Assembly: GCA_900767835.1 (NCBI GenBank)
Contig: CAAGAO010000013.1
Location: 1-64,000 of the forward strand
DNA from: Clostridia bacterium
GTDB taxonomy: Bacteria > Bacillota > Clostridia > Christensenellales > UBA1242
DNA: 64,000 nt
Reading direction: 5' to 3'
The position numbers were made by a program, and so were the translations under genes. The notes under the pieces were generated by a model that saw only the letters and a list, made by a program, of their open reading frames with translations, was not told the origin of the DNA and did not search any database. Positions 63,701-64,000 of the stretch are shown here, in pieces. How positions within the stretch are numbered: the first letter of the stretch is position 1; each line of letters starts with the position of its first letter.

Positions 63701-64000
63701 TTGAACTTTAATATGGAATTAACAATAAACAGTGAACCAAGTGCTAGAATGGGACTTGAAAAAGTTTTAGTTAATGGAATTGAAATAAAAAACAAAACCG
63801 ATTTAAATATCAACAATTTTGCATTAAAGATTCTTGCAGATAATCACTTTGTTGTTGAAGACGGTGCAAAAAATACAATTACATTTATATTTGAAAAAAT
63901 CTACTGGATAAATACAATCGAAGAGTTTAACGGCGAAGGCACTGCGGATAACCCATACTTAATATTTAATGCTGAACAACTTGCATATATGGCAAGCGAA
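39752..64000 (+). CDS. Giant secreted MBG/YDG- and InlB-repeat protein (partial, runs off window)
   Basis: At least 8083 codons from the ATG at 39752 (GGAGGGG just upstream) to the window end, with no stop. I checked the frame at many points along the 24 kb and it stays continuous. The signal peptide ends VQA at residue 40. A GLUG-like beta-helix segment follows (about 105-190; NTAESLAYFA, DIDLSG, FTGTFYGNGHKITG). Thr/Asn/Tyr-rich beta structure runs to about 1700. The array of K-x-Y-D-G-type modules covers about 1720-6370, and InlB-type modules about 6540-8050. The frame ends with GEGTADNPYLIFNAEQLAYM, the start of another GLUG-like domain, so more follows. No cell-wall anchor is seen in the window. 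It is probably an adhesin or stalk-like surface protein. Confidence 0.93.
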   Translation, partial: MKTTFRKFLKVFAPLMLVVFAIACFAGVKLSNSNLSPVQAEQLVETQASETDGEKDADNLGLEKWEDYAQEQIDSGVVPSSFTKRSNTIVINGTTVATRYEINTAESLAYFAKQVNGDSYKDSTIVLTADIDLSGKIWTPIGYDKNHTFTGTFYGNGHKITGITIDSTINVDYYARALFGNCSGVIRDLIVENSSSCYKDIVGSTDNTSSTAKLYGCYGTSLGSITNPANYEEKNSAGAVQKSGSSGVNNFFYQVTLKYPKSFNTNGSVSDWQTKVLKDNIGGTKYKGFATSDFTINFSEIYNNYTNTDFVGKNVFVDGSEKYLNITNILVQEYNYYGSKFFNTNINYNNEQTAKYTAPCYSVIFTLVGSQSGYRSYTQNTAIGSGTNKYLPITLKYAHQSYINIELTLDYKYVSKTSSGNDLFNFYNIDQTKFTSDSFGLDKNVRYDADENIIKLYNEAKNENSVSTYYFEKVNNVRTSTSSIYVQDTTGAVDYTKYDIGLVSDCSFTKENSTEQFYKYNSKITYKFKNKNGILKLAKLNKADSKNAYTYADLLATTGESLLTDVIRADSSGNGTYLYAYNIYGVKVNCATYTQVGNNSSNKEKSYYYEVKSPKTLATNANATLFVYSARYYKDNTSSIPRYIYLSGDYKDAHMFGVSLHYDQQSGKYDSYKIYDSSYSDISLNGEGLKSSGNAFYANVTDGTSVYARWYMLSIKYDYKFENGTSDNTQEIKFIAYKPYTDTDTNAYRVVPLEDVTTSNNGKDKTGTLDLFYTEKLYIYDSSTQKESPTSKFYYSLKGVNDEILEFDENSPAYNKYKYKENKIRQSRDFIYEVNEDKTKSKANAWGHANVSTATDDQNDTKEKLLKVITNASSAASALFYGAIEISALMKTGVKLTVTKKDKTIDDVYFRVLNGKNQALTQAQIKYELGFDLLSYTNELDANNSETETKNIAPNNAFTSSATEFLFTAKGSTGRNGFGQVEFSGVKVNAWQTISFTKNASSSNNMYITTVRFYEDSTRTKQIKEIYRNKLNLLDYNKKIEYYFTEIKETGKEVYIDLIFTSKDNSYNIEIVDLDYLNNPFNQGEIKINDGAYTKATGYKKTNNDKTNTFTIKAKYLKYYSFEVYTYDYKYNDDGSISITTDKINIWTTTSKVLTTTYTYSSTNTKFTLDYNAVNTLLGDDTLNITIDNSAYFPGGLYIVVSYNEIVYDYNLEVENGISDKLVQSKDPYLVNFTYRYTDYINTTLNNAENFKYSIITINYPTDTAYLTKTLFTVTPINANYILDSTNTTVSPQMITGKDLINKIRRNTQKIAYVPRVYDVTVIPYSYYNSEYQNLQDLGLMQEIKTSTISGNLTKDNCIMASKFFNFSHFEIKNLNDGTWESVNLQDDYLIKIFVSIINGESVTLTPNGKYSKTGIVFRAVYEPIEYELVFRSDKTVAKRDGVVYGTDAGKTTVTKVVTYLGTQTLLGLLNVDESGVCDLYAPGYVVENFIVNKDSNKSTYTNGQTVREFLDAETSAESTARQTIKIDLDYKGLQVTFNFIVKDNNALYPNYNISENGVFGDDFDFSNILKSLSSTISPRVIRQVSVGGNVADYDANNKYVFTSDLYDYTKGTLTYEIPVIISNSEIAVRFSDTYLKDSDTKLTKVLYNSNNYESVPVPTRQGFTFAYWKATTQQKDYFIYLNGTSIDITKTTICDYNGNDSLYFIAYWEIDNALIQQITSKFTKVYDSENSTIQVASFTNYNGLLSLEKSVKAYLSTDNGSTYSELNKLTTNNNVILLNAKYVTDNGIYKFVYSYNFISNSGVASKEYIINKDILTDIEVKCEIAITPKTLGIENGKITKVYDGTKSVLQNITGICENDKNILTAYATYKDENVGENIEIEYHKQASGANATDILASYNIPTEKTGTITQLNINVTLNDNAYSVYRHSQKNTNFTVADLTVDKTGYKNTSANNYIYNVEYGVIGSENYKAWDKLKQNTTLTFKVVTSSGEIGSYYADNDTLYITDLKINDDTAGVDNYKINVLKTFGIKDLGENQKGFIFTAQKEDSKEYIEPILIGNDYFDKYYEDNQLTIRRGNCVVGKTQTFGLKFENLSKYWIKEVKISDKDNNFIANAKFIYDPTNLCYNINIDITNNDWYLVDIVFTNKTEITLDYVLAKNEKINGVNRQTLTIDNGATVNFGTLTRDAFTFKGWTTTLNDSSTLFTGNVWTEQVGKIVLYALWEYTPSAPLTGTDINKVYDGKTTEVEPIFTKANNNIFAQVIWLKSTDKTVWTNIDSNLVSNDKLKVKTVANSGYYAYTLNVTANIVYINELGEEVEEEVIYHSENMISPYQQFNVIITKKDITLANNIDKVYDATKYLTYTITANDLVSSGVCDGDNLVGCKLEITYSDSIVGGAIDSISSIEEIINNYNILANGNIVKRNITLKIGDVSSAYTGLTAKTQVKTLIDYNNSSITPSYAGENSLVLNSLTIPNVDFTIKSLFVETTNSSVGKYENNTVNAVLSIVDSKGITISLDNFAIAVEGSITITRLTLKDSDVIVDANKTYNGQKQTILGGDITIAPTNIMFEGDKTTFKVTDENGNDFDGAKDVGIYNVKVVIESLNYEPFTKDVVLNIKSLYARLTQKIIYEREYNGTKSTNLEKNTHYSYEFKDANDKLVQILDENAILEEINENYTFGFEDKNVGVKIPINFELVNTEYKNIVLVYTKAFTGNITKVKAKLNVGNISKKYITDMGDSYKIEAENISIYNNADTISTIGETISSGQLLIKTQYKVGSFNLLALELDKVDYSKLIISDGENITKNYEIVGILGNLTVTKAIISIEMLGEQSESNLMQYIYSGKMVALKYKATITTDDNIYTVSSTDERIANYVQASFNAINVGNYKAQFVATDVDNYEIENSSKEIPFEIVKKDVFVTIDATKTFDTKTFTYTIVSSNIKGLNAGHYFDANAKIITTSSNCDEYKVDSERDVRYENIVIYDDKDSDVTLNYNITYSGQLTIVASIATIDEFDKYSYVGNEQTLTINISLNNGTKRTLTYSKAQALDEQNWLRNNSGKTVLDYLQEKNLSEIVILSQTIDGTQTIDTNGQAFLYAGTYNVSIYSINYSCEVAEVVISPKVIDVKNLKGYSLNKPYDQNLAVLGEITSDDIYTQRNGGIIDDNIFVGITGEYTNLYGENNQIKFTLVKKENLDEQLANLVFNSYTLSNDKIYGTITKKDIVFNYVGQEDVYYTGQGIKLDFATNFEIINLDGSKNTSVMFTGYLIFSGIINAGTYNLNEVLFTSVQNENFTDSEQLIYYNITFKNTLVVKKAVVNVYMVDENIYTYNAQGQKVKLTASIVDSKGEILSGNETSILTAKYAKSGTNTFISEGINAGEYDIYPEIAEEYKNNYEYLDGMLTDEKLIINARKFTVKVEQSIYYLKLTGRAYWQINLDNSYIEAGDVNSGIITGHTFTATARTSRTDVRSYIYPNDVLVENVMVSDIGGSDILANYNINYTITLTVSDDIKDAGLYISAKELTYNSKDQKSLDIFEVQSIDSETEITLLSASYYTNESCTITAVELKNVGTYYALVKYKDNATNTTFDYPFIIKITIKEFTINAYKLKDGTEFTGNKVYDAKNYLELGLDGIFEDDKVYIDSMLATYLNGSSLKVADASDTSLNVLISLKTKQGYEYLANNYNLTPLKGKISFREIILSLKNDITKELLYIGENAISLTINNFDITTGSLVDGENIVSLLLEQTLTNVGDYYVKDFVVTLKATIKNATNNDVTSNYKITFNQEDKFVVKPLPITLAYKLGNLVYNSEDRAGQIKEALNYTFELPSYAKLSRDELLLEVKDAISVLFNNNTEVKDAGTYTISITSNSSNFDIKVDEAYKTLNITPADIVVDFTGTEITYTEYRVNGGYKVQLSNISGLTETMFENDSAYFGAFKFKVKQNPPYANTLYTFNADADSSQIEAIYETNGNYNVTIKAGSLTLTATALDFTINKLVYTGLDLFNDLVITYDLDGTKMPVNNIKKIELIDAGVYLAIVTVNDAIYDVAVEVEKRQITLAELNFESEKAYDGLKDVLNADGNSTLKTFENDGVQVTARYADEFKVNEDNTINFYITDPNGKNKTKNYYLPESIVGRIVPKEVTINFGNLKYIYDKSNAYPYNYEETATWLVTGDAITPNTKVFTFNVSGVCENVDVNTYEITDIFDISRDGRALRNNYRFIYQGTITVSPIKIKVEFNKFTNDKTEFNNASQGVTYTIVASEGNETQYETNKAEIESSLLLTYNDKATLPFNVGVYEAKVSCTSKCFEIVNGNTYTYEIVKFVYNLDLNEVVSNTLNTEKTKLYFTKFYGEANPEFKVEVEHKFTVDNGLKFSIELARVDEDETDDKYYNLKFVSCSNDNIDVRIKPEYLTGAFYIQSLPNDGLMVLINGKKDSLDLVYRGSDYVLDTDIRFTVLKNKANIDIVSKEVVFKGTTNAFTKIKDAGTYEISYNVKALGYEEIEAKSDFTITINKYNVVIVPSVEIVKDYDSTNKVNAFTYDLKNSLLNVDATTEVAGLKQEIGDLEFTYTDINAGEWAINLTAKEYKNLNVTLKENTLGIINKINTELVVSGQKVYDGNVVKTRPIIKNAINMEELSADITINIKTAGVYQEEALNANGYDLNMAENTVLANYNITKLTGSFTILKAILKLVSFKEEYEYTGNLVVLEYSFELQQDLENYNSLTDVSKYIRVDNKNAIKYGTYTAEFTLIDSDNYQFEGGQNILSKEFKITKTQLTITVNDSKSYDTTAFVYNVKAGDVAGSLVLSHRLIATITTNKAIKGVYNVANKDDVTITYKVVGENEVDVTDNYYVVFEGSLEITSISASDIQMTFDSYKYLGKLQQLTANVVINGYTIVVDTNNTNEIYLQLTKFNGIEKENINFKYAGSYTVNLVSKSESFETKTDTVVMEKQIIDNVTGYNTDKQYDGTKNILGNLKSTSIYADDLYMVTLFGTYSDVFGNNLQMQFALNIISSANEEVANLVVDSYQFNLSELVGNITKRKVTFTYSSDEKLFYTGTSKALGFDKFTCTNLLDSEEFSGSVVFDNALVNAGEYSLEEVANAYSIVTNFNVTSNINYYEIVFKGNVKINKAIVTVESVSSNEEVYNAVEYTTTLTAKIVDGQGEILPQDLTTILVATYSSSDGNILESVINAGEYTIIVNCVNENYEYIATTFNNKFTVAKRDYEIEINKKFTYDVEYKYIGYFTYDFVANDTKEVNSQVHKLAGNIVTTDYDLGTYTYTNAQNNKIKINNLSIAGINIYTDGVLDNDSLALKNYNIIYNISITISNEFAEGEIVVSQTKPLEYNAKEQNVVLEMKVGNADGTVTTTNISMQNNPSIVLGIYTTRDANSTKLNTVKNKGTYYAYIYLENATINKYRFVSIFVNPKTISSYINKATNETFTGEKVYDDSKVLELTSNDIFDEDKDSIKLLANYSSENVSATLLNIQILGNDKGNYQITQIQDGTITPRNIEVDLSKAISKTYDGITSHTINASEFIVSSEQKLVTGHMLAGEIVVNVSNVGKYPLANLTGLYVAKNSVKVDANNYVITISSSATIEVTKLNVELSWTNAELTYNATDLKLNLLSMLTSSAQDKFTEEILQVVKANVGQLFEIKNQDNLAIEQIINAGKYTFAIKNGALDGNNFTFAINSTNNFVNVLKANMTISFVGTKVEYLDYATNGGYKLAESNVSGIYDADKQYINDILFTIKTTPEIGKVYTYDADLNYISSIDLDKNYTINITGSITLTADNVELNVENPTYSGNTVDLFNRVVVSYNGKPLNLERFNEDKITFVNKDYYVYAVIDASGIRIKTLVKVLAKEIKNVTYDGNKVYDGTNVVKNVSSEDIFTTDDITLSATYTGKLKGTYAIDFTISGQDVGNYILNVKGAMGEIQAKQVKLTLTEPAQFIYNVVGKYDYNYTQTLNLVAGDTLQANTNVLTFTYSSVCENYDITNITTNSFVIKNADGDITNDCYIFEYEGKLNISARRFKIQITANSNLVYDTTAKAVSFEIVDFNEQNALTDAEKEQLIKLISITYINSDGENSTFAPTEAGTYTAKANFVEGNYVLDSQGATLEFTVAQFEYEISDIEVFEINEDDMDSSLLVRLYNIEVKAETFVKANISFASKDGVTTIGYHNLTLSGCDNANIKVICPDSVLENKLLITASKTKVLEITLNSYKKGAFERIFGRNNIGVFDLQDFDYTCKVAGREITAGELAFINLQGTVTFNSGNATSEGYGLLEFDLTSLYIKMNVSTTLKLIINKRTLNLTLNDGASYNKVFDGTATFGKEFTLQAVIGNNNDSYDLEMPSVMLVYDSENVGTRNIIITTDENYNVVLVGNTAKTGQITPLDVNIEMQNEFTYGDLSVDNNKVDLINLITVTNTSGENVNNLKGFLSAVINAIDSKVTTSGKLTVGTYNVDYTGDNFNILSKISSVVVNKKDMVLELIDSNGNKKAISKQEDLTKDIILAEGESLILAGLIDGDNITIKKAEYETSKKGKSIKIVVTLDGSALDIASYNLLETYGEILPKQITIIFNYTSTNSPLANEIIAGVSGLTLDYYEMANFIPKASHKYDGYDFKGWALNDGSTTKLDFTLPLYRVFTEYAEQVNVYAIWQIRTFEVVIERYIYDFNENNYIKDTTYTNVTVPKKYNESLTLADYAVGYANYTYLGFAITQITNAINKDLEYVVTKDINILLVYDLNKYTITFNSSVAYINKSAQITYSSDGLTASVIGYYGQQISNVVPNISEYLTLNKTGYTFDGYQSEGTMFDVNEFATYIIQKDTIFNAIFTADTFELTLNSKGGKFNLSAEDLANGWTYVDETTKQNVKISVVYDSEFPSIIEPIKDYYRFVGYTLGGQTFTAPNCYTFDSNMELIAQYEDLDYVLTIKANNVASIEVKSYLDGNYQTDLTATELIDGEYTYNVKTSMRVVINIVTEDGYTLNGYTVASKNITEQVCVIDGFTGDLIVNANITPNDNNITISVNNNKYGYVQYQELKTSAEQPQLVFTAKTGTTINIKVVNNEGYDIDRLEILSAKDTITVQENKVDGGIEYTISGYVNDFDINVIFKAQKIRLKFEFENAQITYEDVIYSASFETDVYVDTTVNFVLEVNYGYTFKNMSFVPENSTNIGLLDYVTNENLITGTFTKFTSGGKIVIELEKNTYSLEIIYGEYDERTNKIDINANKNANLLVNGTESAFKTYTYEYLTNISLTASNFAYGFKLRSWKQYKSGEFIDITDKLFGDGVDFKIQENITICLIVERQSYSVTYKAGTGGYVVDSNGFNVLSFVEHVYYGRQVKGTKAVADTCTKFVGWYNDETLVQTDETFVPTSVTADIVYTAKFKGDNILVKLTINTNTKRDGLMLTDDMINTLISIVDSEPNVNISTDLDEYGNQRINALITGFLVNDKLNLNLNIPEWFEIYNANGMIISNNSLTVDKLYPSILDSGNIAVNYVINLKVKTYKITIKTNLDNVVSGVLVHDAGCVGLISSRILDEDKNLVEFTVEYGGSIDVSFTYVAGYMLNNVRYQYDTQTISLGKEFVFDLNRAKMENIKADTVAIFEFAISKYKVTFNFNYKGTNYSDSNIYTYYILHGESKFTDASGNIATLPNTVIDPASGTTEAITFVGWNNNISGLGQYTYLFDSDGRVYRMIGDQKIYGFEYDLISYTTIGAIEVTLYGTWSYDKYRVDVEFAPLNIGDNQELKDLFANTNGFYPYYDDSIPRECQYVTFSVGSDVNIIAPEISGYTYYGWKLKDDSGEISKGNSSFEMPAKAITVVLYYAFEIRVEVEEPVVGKNKAFVNDSSLAEVVLGESVELKAYAEKGYRFIGWKVDGIYDDSLTQNAVVVANKSCTYTAVFGFKGVTVKIENTDYVTLSANKNELLLGETLIINVENLQDGYKIDTLTINNVANLFTRSADKTYYYHIITIDDVENGTITIRPITATKTVKVLFTLNGLESGKIYVNGTDATDKELDLNFNMELTINSEPSARMGLEKVLVNGIEIKNKTDLNINNFALKILADNHFVVEDGAKNTITFIFEKIYWINTIEEFNGEGTADNPYLIFNAEQLAYMASE
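44920..58850 (+). repeat. Array of MBG/YDG-like domain modules
   Basis: Within the giant frame, motifs of the form K-x-[YF]-[DN] start near 44927, 45274, 46456, 46796, 47383, 47627, 48505, 49131, 50563, 51902, 53275, 53536, 54040, 54577, 56013, 56245, 57289, 57790 and 58625; many read KVYDGT. Between them are MBG-like segments with a Y-G or L-Y-N start and a NAG-x-Y/VGTY end. The repeats are diverged at DNA level, so they are old and not an assembly artefact. Confidence 0.75.
59384..63900 (+). repeat. InlB-type and divergent InlB B-repeats
   Basis: Segments such as YDFKGWALNDG ... VYAIWQ (59500-59640), FVGWYNDETL (61715), FVGWNNN ... LYGTW (62650-62825), YYGWKLKDD (63020) and FIGWKVDG (63260) mark successive modules of the Listeria-Bacteroides repeat family and its divergent form. 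Two isolated modules of the same type occur earlier (44711-44888 and 46245-46430). Confidence 0.75.

Noticed and set aside
1..64000. Reassignment of TGA to Trp (mycoplasma-type code)
   Set aside because: Real genes use TGG for Trp and the FtsJ-type gene ends in TGA at 2504-2506; sporulation genes also argue against Mollicutes.

Overview
The window is AT-rich bacterial DNA that uses the standard bacterial code: TGA is a stop (for example at 2504-2506) and Trp is TGG. Most genes have strong GGAGG-type ribosome binding sites and TTGACA-N17-TATAAT promoters. A complete gerA-type spore germination operon with a forespore (sigma-G) promoter, a Veg protein and a YjzC-like protein point to an endospore-forming, probably uncultured Clostridia-type Firmicute. 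No prophage, CRISPR array, rRNA or transposase is visible.

Region 1 (1-12.5 kb): two HAD phosphatases, an unrecognised 241-residue protein, a THUMP/FtsJ methyltransferase, a membrane protein with fibronectin-III-like modules, the gerAA-gerAB-gerAC operon, a double zinc-ribbon protein with an acidic tail, an Smr-domain protein, a small XRE-regulator module with two palindromic operators and a divergent frameshifted gene, tRNA-Glu, veg and tlyA.

Region 2 (12.6-28 kb): mainly housekeeping and small genes: a zinc-ribbon membrane protein with gpmI and rsmI, a transglutaminase-like protein, a one-ring ClpB/ClpC-like AAA+ ATPase, YjzC-like and other small proteins, an orphan HicB-like protein, tatD-ksgA, a secreted protein behind a possibly phase-variable promoter, a guanylate kinase-like enzyme and a GT4 glycosyltransferase.

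Region 3 (28-64 kb): mostly cell-envelope genes: two lipoproteins, an SGNH hydrolase with five InlB-type B-repeats and a C-terminal anchor, asd, a YcxB-like membrane protein, HelD and a secreted single-pass protein. From 39752 to the window edge runs one open frame of at least 8083 codons, a giant secreted protein made of MBG/YDG-like and InlB-like modules.

Three cross-cutting signals stand out. (1) At least seven genes lack a Shine-Dalgarno sequence and have a -10 box 6-8 nt before the start codon, so their mRNAs look leaderless; all other genes have an ordinary leader and ribosome binding site. (2) A run of nine G lies in the -35/-10 spacer upstream of the secreted-protein gene at 24531, the layout of a phase-variable promoter. 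(3) Several intergenic regions hold multi-hairpin elements, one family of which (GTTGCCC-type) recurs at least three times. All calls were made by reading the sequence; no database search was run.
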